A stretch of 64,000 bases of DNA from JANMAT01 sp031359995 (GTDB taxonomy: Bacteria; Actinomycetota; Acidimicrobiia; Acidimicrobiales; Ilumatobacteraceae), in the NCBI GenBank assembly GCA_031359995.1, contig JANMAT010000003.1, positions 1 to 64,000 of the forward strand. Direction: 5' to 3'. Below, piece by piece: positions 1 through 8,326 of the stretch. Numbering within the stretch: position 1 is the stretch's first letter; the number at the start of each line of letters is the position of its first letter. The notes under the pieces are model-generated. The model had not been told where the DNA came from, searched no databases, and saw nothing but the letters and a program-made list of their open reading frames with translations. The translations under genes were made by a program, and so were the position numbers.

Positions 1-2
1 AC

Positions 3-302
3 TACGGCCCCGCCCGCGCCTACGGCCAGCGCGACGACCGCCCGGCCCGCCCCTCCGGCCAGCGCGACGACCGCGCGGCCCGCCCCTACGGCCAGCGCGA
101 CGACCGCCCGGCCCGCCCCTACGGCCAGCGCGACGACCGTCCCGCCTCCCGCCCGTACGGCAATCGCGAGGACCGCCCCGTGGCCACCGCCGCACCGGCC
201 GGCGCACCCCATCGGGGCAACCGCCCCGGCACCGTCGGCGCCGTGCCCGGCCGGCCGGCCGGTCCCCGCCGTCCGGCCAAGGCAGCTCACAGCCAGGCGT
301 AG
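3..302 (+). CDS. C-terminal tail of a probable RNA helicase (partial, 5' end outside window)
   Basis: An open frame enters from the left edge and stops with TAG at 300-302. The visible 99 residues are low-complexity, very basic and Arg/Asp-rich: 11-residue units of the form YGQRDDRPARP, then a Gly/Pro/Arg/Ala tail. Disordered repeat tails of this type are typical of actinobacterial DEAD-box RNA helicases, where they help RNA binding. No catalytic domain lies inside the window, so the helicase call is inference; another RNA- or nucleoid-binding protein with a basic tail is possible. The stop overlaps the GTG of the next gene by one base (TAGTG), which suggests co-translation. Confidence 0.5.
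   Translation, partial: YGPARAYGQRDDRPARPSGQRDDRAARPYGQRDDRPARPYGQRDDRPASRPYGNREDRPVATAAPAGAPHRGNRPGTVGAVPGRPAGPRRPAKAAHSQA
21..179 (+). repeat. 33-bp tandem repeat coding for YGQRDDRPARP units
   Basis: Five consecutive units begin at 21, 54, 87, 120 and 156. Units 1-3 are 33 bp, unit 4 is 36 bp and the last is degenerate (YGNREDRP). The repeat is in frame with the partial gene and makes its basic tail. The copy number probably varies between strains. Confidence 0.85.
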
Positions 303-1909
303 TGTCCCGGCCCATGACGACACGACGTTCGTTCTGGGCCTGGGGACTCGAGTCCGAGGAACCGTCCGACGCGGCGCGCGGCGTACGGGCCGAGGAGCTC
401 TCGAAACGGTACGGGGTGTCCATCACCCCCGTACCGGTGCCGAACCTCGCTGACGCCGTGCTGCGCGCCCCACGCGTGGCCGTGCCCGATGCCCTCCAGG
501 GCTTCTGCTCGGTCGACGTGTGGGAGCGCGCCTTCCACTCGCACGGCGCCAACTTCACCGACCGCACCAACGCGTTCAACCTGCGGTTCCCGAACCCCAC
601 CGACGTGGTGGCCCACCCGGGCGACGAGACCGAGCTGGCCGCCGTGCTCGACTGGGCGTCGGATCACGACGTGAAGGTCGTGCCCTTCGGGGCCGGCTCG
701 TCGGTCGTGTGGGGCGTGAACCCACCCGAGGCCGAACGCGTCGTCACCGTCGCCATGGACCGCTTCGACAAGGTCCTCGAGATCGACGCCACCTCGCGCG
801 CGGCGCGCATCCAGGCCGGCATCTACGGCCCCGCGCTGGAAGACGCCCTGCGCCCCGCCGGCTTCACGCTGCGCCACTTCCCCCAGAGCTTCCGCTTCTC
901 GACGCTCGGCGGATGGATCGCCACGCGCTCGGGCGGCCACTACGCCACCAATCACACCCACATCGACGACTTCGTCGAGTCGACCCGCATGCTCACGCCC
1001 AAGGGGTGGTGGGAGAGCCGCCGCCTGCCCGGATCGGGCGCCGGCATCAGCCCCGACCGCATGGTCATCGGCAGCGAAGGGATCCTGGGCATCATCACCG
1101 AGGCGTGGATGCGCATCCAGGCGCGACCCACGTTCCGCGCCACGGCCGGCATCGTGTTCCCGTCGTGGGCCGCCGGCGCCGACGCCGTCCGCCAGATCGT
1201 GCAGGCCAAGCTGTGGCCGGCGAACTGCCGCATCCTCGACCCGGGCGAGGCCGGTCGCGCCGCCGGGCTCGACGGCACCCGGACGCTGGTGATCGTGAGC
1301 TTCGAGTCGGCCGAACTGTCGCAGCGCCACAACATCGGCGTGGCGGTCGAGATCGCCGGTAGTGCCGGTGGCGTGGTGGCCGACGACGACATGCAGATCG
1401 ACGACGGCAGGGGCGTGCCCACCGGACGCGGCGGTGCGGTGGGCGCGTGGCGCGACGCCTTCATCGGCGTGGGGCCCGGCCTCGACACGAGCATGGGGCT
1501 GGTGGCCGACACCTTCGAGACGGCCATCACCTGGGACCGCTGGCCCGAGTTCGATGCCGTCGTGCGCCAGCGCGTAGGCGCCGCGCTGCGCCAGGTGTTC
1601 GGCGACACCGCCGAGCTCAGCTGCCGCTTCACCCACGTGTACCCCGACGGCCCCGCGCCGTACTACACGTGGTTCGGCATGGGCCGGCAGGGATCTGAGC
1701 TGTCGCAGTGGGCCGAGATCAAGCACGCCGCCGGCGAAGCGGTGATCGACGCCGGTGGCACCATCACCCACCACCACGCGGTCGGGCGCATGCACCGGCC
1801 GCAGTACGACCGCCAGCGTCCCGACCTGTTCGCCATCGCGTTGCGCGCCGCCAAGCACGCCCTTGACCCGAACGGGGTCATGAACCCCGGCGTCCTCATC
1901 GATCCGTAG
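302..1909 (+). CDS. FAD-binding oxidase, alkyl-dihydroxyacetonephosphate synthase-like
   Basis: The 535-residue protein has the layout of VAO/AGPS-type flavoproteins. An FAD-binding PP-loop region follows PTDVVAHPGDETELAAVL (VPFGAGSSVVWGV, about residues 130-142). Next come the family segment FSTLGGWIATRSGGHYATN (about 200) and IGSEGILGIIT (about 255). The C-terminal HHHAVG stretch (about 490) corresponds to the His-rich active-site segment of AGPS, and the protein ends with LDPNGVMNPGVL. In eukaryotes AGPS makes the ether bond of ether lipids; bacterial relatives may oxidise other alcohols or act in lipid metabolism, so the substrate is open. The GTG start at 302 overlaps the previous stop; ATG 314 is the alternative. 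The 3' end overlaps the convergent methyltransferase by 14 bp. Confidence 0.8.
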   Translation: MSRPMTTRRSFWAWGLESEEPSDAARGVRAEELSKRYGVSITPVPVPNLADAVLRAPRVAVPDALQGFCSVDVWERAFHSHGANFTDRTNAFNLRFPNPTDVVAHPGDETELAAVLDWASDHDVKVVPFGAGSSVVWGVNPPEAERVVTVAMDRFDKVLEIDATSRAARIQAGIYGPALEDALRPAGFTLRHFPQSFRFSTLGGWIATRSGGHYATNHTHIDDFVESTRMLTPKGWWESRRLPGSGAGISPDRMVIGSEGILGIITEAWMRIQARPTFRATAGIVFPSWAAGADAVRQIVQAKLWPANCRILDPGEAGRAAGLDGTRTLVIVSFESAELSQRHNIGVAVEIAGSAGGVVADDDMQIDDGRGVPTGRGGAVGAWRDAFIGVGPGLDTSMGLVADTFETAITWDRWPEFDAVVRQRVGAALRQVFGDTAELSCRFTHVYPDGPAPYYTWFGMGRQGSELSQWAEIKHAAGEAVIDAGGTITHHHAVGRMHRPQYDRQRPDLFAIALRAAKHALDPNGVMNPGVLIDP

Positions 1910-2702
1910 CGAAGAGCAGCTCGATCTCGCCGAGCCGGAACACGAGCATCGCTCGGGCCACGAGGCCCAGCGGCTGCCACGCGTCGGCGCGGTTCGACAC
2001 CGCCCGCCACGCCAACGGATGCTCGCGCAAGGCCCACAGCAGCCGCACCCGCTTCGGCGCGCCGAGCAGGCGGGCGGCGAGGAGCCGCAGCGGTCGGCCG
2101 CCGAGGGCGGCTGGGTCCACACCGTGCACCGACAGCAGCACGGCGGGCCGGGACGCCCGCAGCCACGGCGACAGGCGGGGTATCACCGAGAACTCGGCCC
2201 CTTCGATGTCGATCTTCACCAGCGCGGCACGCGTCACGCGCTCGTCAGCCATCAGCTCGGCCGCGCCGACCGCGCTGACCGGTGGCCCCTGTCCGTCGCC
2301 GCCGGGCCGGATGCGGGTCAGCCCGTTGCCCAGGCCCACCTTCCCGGCGTCGAGGGTGACCGTGCCCGACGTGGCCGCCACCGCCTGTGCCCGCACGTCG
2401 ATGCGGGCGGCCAGCTCGGGGTTGGCGGCCACGTTGGCGGTCAGCTCGGCCACCGCCGCCGGGTCGACCTCGAACGCCACGACATCGGCGCCGAGGGCGG
2501 CGGCGACCAGCGTGAACGGGCCGATCCACGCACCCATGTCGACGAACGTGCGGCCCGGGCCCAACCGGTGTTCGAGCACGGTCACCGTGGCCGGCTCGAA
2601 CCCGCCGGCGGCGATGGTCGACCAGAACGCGCCGTACCGCGCGTCGGACCGCTCGCGGACGCGTACGGTCGTCGAACCGATGCGCACCTCCACGACGTCC
2701 AC
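1896..2702 (-). CDS. FkbM-family SAM-dependent methyltransferase
   Basis: The domain runs from the SAM-binding strand-loop FVDMGAWIGPFTLVAAA, through VVAFEVDPAAVAELTANV (the acidic residue binding the SAM ribose), to VKIDIEGAEFSVI, the FkbM hallmark. That order and a length of about 268 residues fit stand-alone FkbM O-methyltransferases acting on sugars, lipids or secondary metabolites. The frame is open further upstream, but that part overlaps the neighbouring gene ending at 2723. I therefore place the start at GTG 2702, with GTG 2693 as an alternative. It follows the 2723-3136 gene closely on the same strand and is probably co-transcribed with it. Confidence 0.78.
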   Translation of the reverse strand: MDVVEVRIGSTTVRVRERSDARYGAFWSTIAAGGFEPATVTVLEHRLGPGRTFVDMGAWIGPFTLVAAALGADVVAFEVDPAAVAELTANVAANPELAARIDVRAQAVAATSGTVTLDAGKVGLGNGLTRIRPGGDGQGPPVSAVGAAELMADERVTRAALVKIDIEGAEFSVIPRLSPWLRASRPAVLLSVHGVDPAALGGRPLRLLAARLLGAPKRVRLLWALREHPLAWRAVSNRADAWQPLGLVARAMLVFRLGEIELLFATDR

Positions 2703-2722
2703 CGCGGCGGACCCTACCGGCG

Positions 2723-3136
2723 TCAGAGCGACGGTGCCGGCAGGCCCGGCACGTACTCGGCGGCGGCGGCCAGCGTCTGCTTCACGAGCGGCGCCAGGCG
2801 GTCGGGATCGTTGCGGGCGACGGTGGCCCACGTGGCCCACGACGGCACGAACGCGTTCGGGTTCGTGCCCCACGTGACGCCCGCCGGCGCCAGCGCCACG
2901 TCGACCTTCTGTGACTGCCCCTCGGGGGAGACCGCCGCGGTGGGCGACGCCTTGCCGACCCCACCACCGGTGAGGCGGTCGAGATCGGCGTAGGCGTAGG
3001 CGCCGATGGCCCGCGACGCCACCGAGCAGAACACGGCGTCCAGCGGGTCGCCGGCCGCCACCGTCGCCGGGCTGGCCGCCGCCATGGCCGGCGCCAGCGC
3101 GTCGGCGATGCTCGTGAGGTAGCCGTGGTCGCTCAA
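2723..3136 (-). CDS. Conserved-looking hypothetical protein, 137 residues
   Basis: The ORF starts at TTG 3136 (reading SDHGYLTSIADALAPAM) and stops at 2723. It is Ala-rich, lacks a signal peptide or membrane segment, and has a central stretch with Trp residues (VTWGTNPNAFVPSWATWATV). I do not recognise the family. Support comes from actinobacterial codon bias, the lack of overlap with other genes, and its position 20 bp upstream of the methyltransferase on the same strand. The rare TTG start is the weak point; an internal start is possible. Confidence 0.5.
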   Translation of the reverse strand: MSDHGYLTSIADALAPAMAAASPATVAAGDPLDAVFCSVASRAIGAYAYADLDRLTGGGVGKASPTAAVSPEGQSQKVDVALAPAGVTWGTNPNAFVPSWATWATVARNDPDRLAPLVKQTLAAAAEYVPGLPAPSL

Positions 3137-3212
3137 CGCCGTCGCGGCCGGGCGCCGCGGCCGCGGTTCGCGGCGGCTCGCCCAGGCCGCACTCTGACCG
3201 CACCGGGCGCCG

Positions 3213-3218
3213 TAGTGT
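3213..3218 (+). promoter_or_regulatory. Leaderless -10 hexamer TAGTGT for the exonuclease gene
   Basis: TAGTGT lies 7 nt before the GTG at 3226 and no Shine-Dalgarno sequence is present. This is the arrangement expected when transcription starts at, or one base from, the start codon. The same geometry recurs at many genes in this window. Confidence 0.55.
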
Positions 3219-3225
3219 TCGTGCG

Positions 3226-4122
3226 GTGATCGTTCACCTCGTCGATGGCACCTATGAGCTCTTCCGTCAGCACTTCGGTGCAGCGGCCGCCCGGCGGGGC
3301 TCGGACACGCCCGTGTCGTCGGTGGCCGCCACCGTCGGCGTGCTGTCGTCCACGCTGCAGCTGCTGGCCGACGGGGCGACCCACGTGGGCGTGGCGTCCG
3401 ACCACGTGATCGAGAGCTTCCGCAACGACCTGTGGGCCACGTACAAGACCAGCGCGGGCATGGACCCGGTGCTGCTGCAGCAGATCCCCCTCATGGAGCA
3501 GTCGCTGGTGGCCATGGGCGTGACGTGCTGGGCCATGGTCGAGTACGAGGCCGACGACGCGCTGGGCGCCGCCGCCGTGCTGGCCGACGCCGACGAGCGC
3601 GTCAGCCAGGTGGTGATCTGCACCCCTGACAAGGACCTCGGCCAGGTCGTGAAGGGCACGCGCATCGTGCAGCTCGACCGCCGCAAGGGCGAGGTGATCG
3701 ACGAGGCCGGCGTGAGGGCCAAGTTCGGCGTGCCGCCGGCCTCGATCACCGACTGGCTCGGCCTGGTGGGCGATGCTGCCGACGGCTTCCCCGGCATCGC
3801 CGGATGGGGCGCCAAGTCGGCCGCTGCCGTGCTGGCCGCGTACGGCCACCTCGAGGCCATCCCGGCGAGCACGGGGAAGTGGGACGTGCCCGGCCTGCGG
3901 GGCGCGGCGAAGCTGTCGGTGAACCTGCAGGCGAACCTGGCCGACGCCGTGCTCTTCCGCCGCCTGGCGACGCTGGAGACCGACATCGACGTCGGTACCG
4001 TCGATGACTGGGCGTGGTCGGGTCCGACCGCCGACTTCACCCGGGTTTGTCATGAGCTGGGGGCGTCGCCGCTCGCCGAACGGGCCCGCAAGCTCGCCGA
4101 CAGACGTCGCGCCGCCGGTTGA
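3226..4122 (+). CDS. 5'-3' exonuclease (PolA N-terminal/FEN-like)
   Basis: The 298-residue protein matches a stand-alone 5'-3' exonuclease domain. MIVHLVDGTYELFR carries the first metal-binding aspartate. EYEADDALGAAAVLA (about 105-119) carries the acidic cluster, VVICTPDKDLGQVV the next aspartates, and WLGLVGDAADGFPGIAGWGAKSAA (given here as WLGLVGDAADGF then PGIAGWGAKSAA) is the helix-hairpin-helix region that contacts DNA. Stand-alone copies are common in Actinobacteria beside full PolA and are thought to act on RNA primers or flaps. The GTG start is supported by the TAGTGT hexamer at 3213. Confidence 0.85.
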   Translation: MIVHLVDGTYELFRQHFGAAAARRGSDTPVSSVAATVGVLSSTLQLLADGATHVGVASDHVIESFRNDLWATYKTSAGMDPVLLQQIPLMEQSLVAMGVTCWAMVEYEADDALGAAAVLADADERVSQVVICTPDKDLGQVVKGTRIVQLDRRKGEVIDEAGVRAKFGVPPASITDWLGLVGDAADGFPGIAGWGAKSAAAVLAAYGHLEAIPASTGKWDVPGLRGAAKLSVNLQANLADAVLFRRLATLETDIDVGTVDDWAWSGPTADFTRVCHELGASPLAERARKLADRRRAAG

Positions 4123-4291
4123 GCGCTCGGGCCGCGGCGCGGGGTACCCCCTGGCGCCGTCCTGGGCTCACGGCCAGCTCACGACCCCTTTCGCGCCGGG
4201 CCGATTCGTCCACGGCACCTCCCGTCAACAAAGAACACGCGCAGAATTCTCATGTCGATTGGTTTACATTCGGTCACAAGTCGTCTCGCCG

Positions 4292-4312
4292 CTACCGATA
4301 GAGACTCGGTAG
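4292..4312. promoter_or_regulatory. Inverted repeat CTACCGA-N7-TCGGTAG upstream of the small gene
   Basis: A perfect 7-bp inverted repeat with a 7-nt spacer lies 45 bp before the ATG at 4357, in an unusually AT-rich patch (about 4230-4335). It could be an operator for a dimeric regulator or an RNA hairpin in the 5' leader. Confidence 0.45.
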
Positions 4313-4356
4313 GGCATAGGAATCACTTAACCTGCTCAGGACGAGAGGAGATCGAC

Positions 4357-4545
4357 ATGGGAACCACACTGTTCACCGCCGGTGATGTAGTGGAGCTCGA
4401 CCTCGAAGGAGGCGCCACGACGGCGCTGGTGCTGTTGGTGTCGGACGCCGCAGCCATCTTCGATCCGTGCGACGGGACGACGCCGTTCGTGCTGCGTTCG
4501 GAAGAACTGCCGCCGTTGCGCGTGTTCCACCCCCTGGCCGCCTGA
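4357..4545 (+). CDS. Small acidic protein, 62 residues, unknown function
   Basis: The start is ATG 4357, preceded by a strong Shine-Dalgarno sequence (AGAGGAG, 6-7 nt spacing), unlike the many leaderless genes nearby. The protein begins MGTTLFTAGDVVELD and ends PPLRVFHPLAA; it is rich in small and acidic residues, with no membrane segment or recognised domain. A longer in-frame ORF starts at 4252, but that extension runs through the AT-rich leader and looks non-coding. The AT-rich leader with its inverted repeat suggests a separately regulated transcript. I cannot assign a function. Confidence 0.6.
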   Translation: MGTTLFTAGDVVELDLEGGATTALVLLVSDAAAIFDPCDGTTPFVLRSEELPPLRVFHPLAA

Positions 4546-4778
4546 CCTGATCGAACCCCGACCCGCCCGCTGGCGTGGGAACGGGTCACACCCCCCACCG
4601 GTCCGTACCGGTCGAGCCCAGCTCGGCTCCCGGTGACCGACCGGGCCAGCACGCGGTGATCGCGCGACGACGCCCGGCGGATCCTCCCCCGATCCGCTGG
4701 CGTCGACGAAGCTCCCGGAACCCGTAGCGCCCACGCGCTCCTCGTGCGGGCCCGCGCCGAGCGGCCACACTGGCGACC

Positions 4779-6011
4779 ATGACCGACACGCCCTCGCTCG
4801 ACCGCTACCGCTTCACCGCCACCGCGCCGGGACCCACGATCGTGCGGGCCGAAGGCATCGAGCTCATCACCGACACGGGCCAGCGCATCATCGACGGCGC
4901 CAGCGGTGCCGTGGTCACCAACATCGGCCACGGCCGCGCCGAGGTCGCCGACGCCGTGGCTGCCGCCCTGCGCCAGCTCGACTACGTGATCCCCACCTGG
5001 CCGACGCCGAAGCGTCTCGCACTGGCCGACGTGCTCGTCGACCGTTGGCTGCCCGAGGGCTTCAACCACGTGTTCTTCGCCGCCGGTGGCAGCGAGGCCA
5101 ACGACTCGGCCATCCGCCTGGCCCGCTTCCACCACCTGGCCAGAGGCGACGAGCGCCGGTACAAGATCATCGGCCGCCAGCCCAGCTACCACGGATCGAC
5201 GCTCGCCACCCTGGCCGCCGGTGGGCACCGGGCCCGCCGCTCCGGCTACGAGCCGCTGCTGGCCGAGTGGCCCAAGGCGCCGTGGGCCGACGCCGACGCC
5301 GTGGCCGCCGTGATCGAAGCGGCCGGGCCTGACACCGTGGCCGCCTTCATCGCCGAGCCCGTCATCGGCGCCGCCGGCGGCGCGTTGGTGGCCCCGCCCG
5401 ACTACTGGGCCCGCGTCGAGGAGGTCTGCCGCCACTACGGCGTGCTCACCATCGCCGATGAGGTCATGACCGGCTTCGGCCGCACCGGCAAGCGCTGGGG
5501 CCACGAGCACGACCCGTGGAGCCCCGACATCATCGTGTCGGGCAAGGGGCTCGGCGGCGGCTACGTGCCCATGTCGGTGCTGAGCGCCCACGACCGCGTC
5601 GTCGACCCCATCACCGAGGCCGGCCGGGCCGTCATGTTCTTCACCTACTCGGCCCACGAGTCGTCGTGCGCCGGCGCGCTGGCCGTGCTCGAGATCGTGG
5701 AGCGCGAAGGGTTGGTGGCGCGCGCCGCCGCCATGGGTGAGCACCTGATGGCCGCCCTGCACGCCGCCTTCGACGGGCACCCGCGCGTGGCCGAGGTGCG
5801 CGGCCGCGGCCTCATGACCGGCGTGGAACTGGTGGGCCTGTCGTCGATCGCCGTGGTGACCGAGGCGCTGGCGCGCGGCCTGTGGGTCTACCCCGGCGGC
5901 TCGGGCGCGCCCGTGGCCGACGCGGTGCTCGTGGCGCCGCCGTTCATCGTCACCGAGGACGAGATCGACCGCATCGTCACCATCCTCCGCGAGGCCATCG
6001 ACGCCCTCTGA
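4779..6011 (+). CDS. Class III PLP-dependent aminotransferase
   Basis: The 410-residue protein has the class III (acetylornithine/omega-amino acid) pattern. FFAAGGSEANDSAIRLAR (about 104-121) binds the PLP phosphate, and SYHGSTLATLAAGG (about 140) stacks on the ring. IADEVMTGFGRTGKRWG carries the Asp that pairs with the pyridine nitrogen, and IIVSGKGLGGGYVPM carries the Schiff-base lysine. A threonine near FFTYSAHESSCAGALAVL fits the phosphate-binding residue of the partner subunit. The substrate cannot be told from sequence; relatives include omega-amino acid:pyruvate and taurine/beta-alanine aminotransferases. It stands alone on its strand; a weak CACACT hexamer lies 7 nt before the ATG. 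Confidence 0.88.
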   Translation: MTDTPSLDRYRFTATAPGPTIVRAEGIELITDTGQRIIDGASGAVVTNIGHGRAEVADAVAAALRQLDYVIPTWPTPKRLALADVLVDRWLPEGFNHVFFAAGGSEANDSAIRLARFHHLARGDERRYKIIGRQPSYHGSTLATLAAGGHRARRSGYEPLLAEWPKAPWADADAVAAVIEAAGPDTVAAFIAEPVIGAAGGALVAPPDYWARVEEVCRHYGVLTIADEVMTGFGRTGKRWGHEHDPWSPDIIVSGKGLGGGYVPMSVLSAHDRVVDPITEAGRAVMFFTYSAHESSCAGALAVLEIVEREGLVARAAAMGEHLMAALHAAFDGHPRVAEVRGRGLMTGVELVGLSSIAVVTEALARGLWVYPGGSGAPVADAVLVAPPFIVTEDEIDRIVTILREAIDAL

Positions 6012-6055
6012 CAGGCCGACCCGGCCCTGACGCCGCCCCGCGGCCTGCTGCCCCC

Positions 6056-6105
6056 GCTCTGGGCGGATGCTGTCCCGCCGGTGGGACTGTGCCCACCCAG
6101 AGCCG
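6056..6105. repeat. Palindromic dispersed repeat, copy 1
   Basis: Nested inverted repeat: the outer stem GCTCTGGG (6056-6063) pairs with CCCAGAGC (6096-6103), and the inner stem GTCCC (6072-6076) pairs with GGGAC (6083-6087). A second copy lies at 7063-7110. The two align without gaps over 48 bp (6058-6105 against 7063-7110) with 37 identical bases. They bracket the AbiEi/DUF559 gene. Confidence 0.75.
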
Positions 6106-6159
6106 GGTTGGTGCCGGCGATCTCTTCCACGCGGGACCCGTTCGTGCACACGCAGGGGT

Positions 6160-7182
6160 GTGCTGATCAATCCTGAACTCACCGCCTGGGCCCGCCGCCA
6201 CCACGGGCTGGTCACGCTCGACGCCTGGCGTGCGGCCGGCCATTCGCGCAGCTCGTTCTATCGGGCCCTCGACGCCGAGCTCCTGACCAGCCTCCTCCCC
6301 GGCGTGGCCGCCCTGGCCGGACGCCCGATCGGGCCCGTCGAACGCATCGCCGCCGGCGTGCTCGCCTTCGGGCCCGGTGTCGTCGCCTCCCACCGGAGCG
6401 CGGCCTACCTCTGGGACGCACCCGTGACCGGGGATCGCCCCGTCGACCTCACGAGCACCGGACGCCGCGGCGGCACCACGATCGACGGCTACCTCGTGCA
6501 CCGACCGCGGGATCTCGACGCGCTGCGCACCCCGCTGCGCCGTCAGATCCCCACGACCGCGCCGGCACGCGTGCTCTTCGACCTCGGCGTCGTCGTCGAC
6601 CGCCGGGTCGTCCTGCGCACGTTCGAGTCGTTCCTGGTCGCCGGACACGTCACGGTGCGCGCGGTGGAGGCGGAGCTCGCCCGGGGGCGTCGGCCCGGAA
6701 GGACGGGAACGACCGCACTGGCCTGGGCCCTCACACAGGTCCACGACGGGCTGGCCGTGCCCGACAGCGCCCTCGAGTCGCAGACGGCCCGGGTGTTCCG
6801 CCGGGCGGGTCTGGAGCGGTGGGTCTTCCACGCCGTCGTCGAGGGCCATGAGGTCGACTTCGCCTTCCCGGCCGAGCGGCTCGTGGTCGAAGTGGACGGA
6901 TGGCGGTACCACGGCGCCGACCGCGAGCAGTGGGAGCGCGATCGGGATCGCGACCTGCACCTCGCGTCGCTCGGCTGGACCGTCGTCCGGCTGACCTGGC
7001 GGATGATCACGCACCAACCCGCGCTCGCCGCCCGCCGGCTGCAGGCGGCGCTCGATCACCGGTCTGGGCGGCCGGCGTCCCACCGGCAGGACGGATCTCA
7101 CCCAGAGCCGACGACGGCGTCGGCCGAGCGGCCGGTTCAGAAGAGGTCGGCGAAGGCGACGGGGTCGGCCACCTCGAGCTGA
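6160..7182 (+). CDS. AbiEi-type antitoxin N-domain / DUF559 endonuclease-fold protein
   Basis: The N-terminus (ARRHHGLVTLDAWRAAG, then HSRSSFYRALDAELL) is the winged-helix region of AbiEi-type abortive-infection antitoxins. The C-terminal part (ALESQTARVFRRAGL, EVDFAFPAERLVVEVDGWRYH, DRDRDLHLASLGWTVVRLTW) is the DUF559/Vsr-like PD-(D/E)XK nuclease fold with its D...EVD core. This fusion is common in Actinobacteria, often in several copies, with no proven function; the partner AbiEii toxin is absent here. The frame opens at 6067, but those first 31 residues are translated from the palindromic repeat and its flank, so I start at GTG 6160. The last 35 or so residues are encoded by repeat copy 2. 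The 3' end overlaps the convergent ligase by 46 bp. Confidence 0.75.
   Translation: MLINPELTAWARRHHGLVTLDAWRAAGHSRSSFYRALDAELLTSLLPGVAALAGRPIGPVERIAAGVLAFGPGVVASHRSAAYLWDAPVTGDRPVDLTSTGRRGGTTIDGYLVHRPRDLDALRTPLRRQIPTTAPARVLFDLGVVVDRRVVLRTFESFLVAGHVTVRAVEAELARGRRPGRTGTTALAWALTQVHDGLAVPDSALESQTARVFRRAGLERWVFHAVVEGHEVDFAFPAERLVVEVDGWRYHGADREQWERDRDRDLHLASLGWTVVRLTWRMITHQPALAARRLQAALDHRSGRPASHRQDGSHPEPTTASAERPVQKRSAKATGSATSS
7061..7110. repeat. Palindromic dispersed repeat, copy 2
   Basis: The outer stem TCTGGG (7063-7068) pairs with CCCAGA (7101-7106). The inner GTCC (7077-7080) pairs with GGAC (7089-7092). It matches copy 1 (6058-6105) in order, spacing and 37 of 48 bases, and lies inside the 3' end of the AbiEi/DUF559 reading frame. 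Confidence 0.75.
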
Positions 7183-8222
7183 TCGTAGCGGCAGCTGTCG
7201 GGCGTGCGGTCGGGGCGCCAGTGCAGGAAGTGGGCGGCGTGGCGGAAGCGTCGGCCCTGCAGCTGGGTGAAGCGGACCTCGGCCACGCGCTCGGGCCGCA
7301 CCGCCACCCACGACAGGTCCTTCGTGGCGTTCCAACGGCTGAACCCGCCGGGCAGGCGGGCCGTGGAGTGGGCGACGGCGTCGGCCCAGTCCTTCCACGG
7401 ATGGTCCTCCAGCGCGCCCTCGGTGAGCGGCGTCAGGTCGTCCAGGTGCTGCGTGCGCGCCTTCACCGTGAACCCGGCGGCCACGCCCACGTGATGCAGC
7501 TGACCCTCGTCGTCGAACAGGCCCAGCAGGAACGAGCCCACACCCTGGCCGTCCTTGTGGATGCGGAACCCGGCGACCACGCAGTCGGCGGTGCGCTCGT
7601 GCTTGATCTTCACCAGCGACCGCTCGCCGGGTGTGTAGGTGCCCGCGAGCGGCTTGGCGATGAGTCCGTCGAGCCCGGCGCCCTCGAAGCGGGTGAACCA
7701 CTGGCGGGCCACGTCGGGATCGGTCGATGCCGGGCAGCGGTAGAGCGGGTCGACCACGTGGCCGAAGGCCTCGTCGAGCAGGGCCCGCCGCTCGGCCAGC
7801 GGCGCGTCCATGAGCGAGCGGTCGCCCAGCGCGAGGAGGTCGAACGCCACGAACGCGGCGGGCGTCTCGGCGGCCAGCCGGCGCACGCGCGACTCGGCCG
7901 GGTGGATGCGCTGCTGCAGCGCGTCGAAGTCGAGTCCGGCCGGATCGGCGGTGGGCACCACGATCTCGCCGTCGACGACGCAGCGGGCCGGGAACTGGGC
8001 CCGGATCGGGTCGAGCAGCTCGGGGAAGTAGCGGGTGAACGGGCGCTCGTTGCGGCTGCCCAGCTCGACCTCGTCACCGTCGCGGAAGATGATGCAGCGG
8101 AAGCCGTCCCACTTCGGTTCGTAGAGCCAGCCGTCGCCCTCGGGCATCTTGGCCGCCGGCTTGGCCAGCATGGGGGAGACGGGTGGTTGCACGGGGAGGT
8201 CCACACCCCCAGCCTGCCCCAT
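7137..8222 (-). CDS. ligC: ATP-dependent DNA ligase, LigC-like
   Basis: Motif I, YEPKWDGFR, carries the adenylated lysine (about residue 38). It is followed by the ligase motifs VELGSRNERPFTRYFPEL, VVDGEIVV, FVAFDLLALG, EGLDGLIAKPL (here EGAGLDGLIAKPL) and VKIKHERTADCVV (motif V). An OB-fold-type C-terminal domain follows. Length (about 355-361 residues) and the opening PVQPPVSPMLAKPA match mycobacterial LigC, a single-subunit ligase linked to backup repair or end joining. No Ku or LigD genes are near. ATG 8222 is used; GTG 8204 gives a start closer to known LigC proteins. The 3' end overlaps the convergent DUF559 gene. Confidence 0.85.
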   Translation of the reverse strand: MGQAGGVDLPVQPPVSPMLAKPAAKMPEGDGWLYEPKWDGFRCIIFRDGDEVELGSRNERPFTRYFPELLDPIRAQFPARCVVDGEIVVPTADPAGLDFDALQQRIHPAESRVRRLAAETPAAFVAFDLLALGDRSLMDAPLAERRALLDEAFGHVVDPLYRCPASTDPDVARQWFTRFEGAGLDGLIAKPLAGTYTPGERSLVKIKHERTADCVVAGFRIHKDGQGVGSFLLGLFDDEGQLHHVGVAAGFTVKARTQHLDDLTPLTEGALEDHPWKDWADAVAHSTARLPGGFSRWNATKDLSWVAVRPERVAEVRFTQLQGRRFRHAAHFLHWRPDRTPDSCRYDQLEVADPVAFADLF

Positions 8223-8326
8223 CCGTTGGCTACCATCCCGCGCACTGACGCGCGCTGATGACCCGACGCACCCGATCCGGTGCGTTCGGGCTCCCGGTTC
8301 GCCCGACGATCCGAGGGGATCCACCC

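Noticed and set aside
21..179. Possible CRISPR array or noncoding tandem repeat
   Set aside because: 33-bp units without unique spacers that keep an open frame in a protein tail.
287..2122. A 611-codon minus-strand open frame opposite the AGPS-like gene
   Set aside because: Composition is the Arg/His/Gly/Val-rich pattern of an antisense shadow; the plus-strand gene has clear domains.
6160..7182. Complete AbiE toxin-antitoxin system
   Set aside because: Only the AbiEi-like N-domain is present, fused to DUF559; no AbiEii nucleotidyltransferase gene is adjacent.
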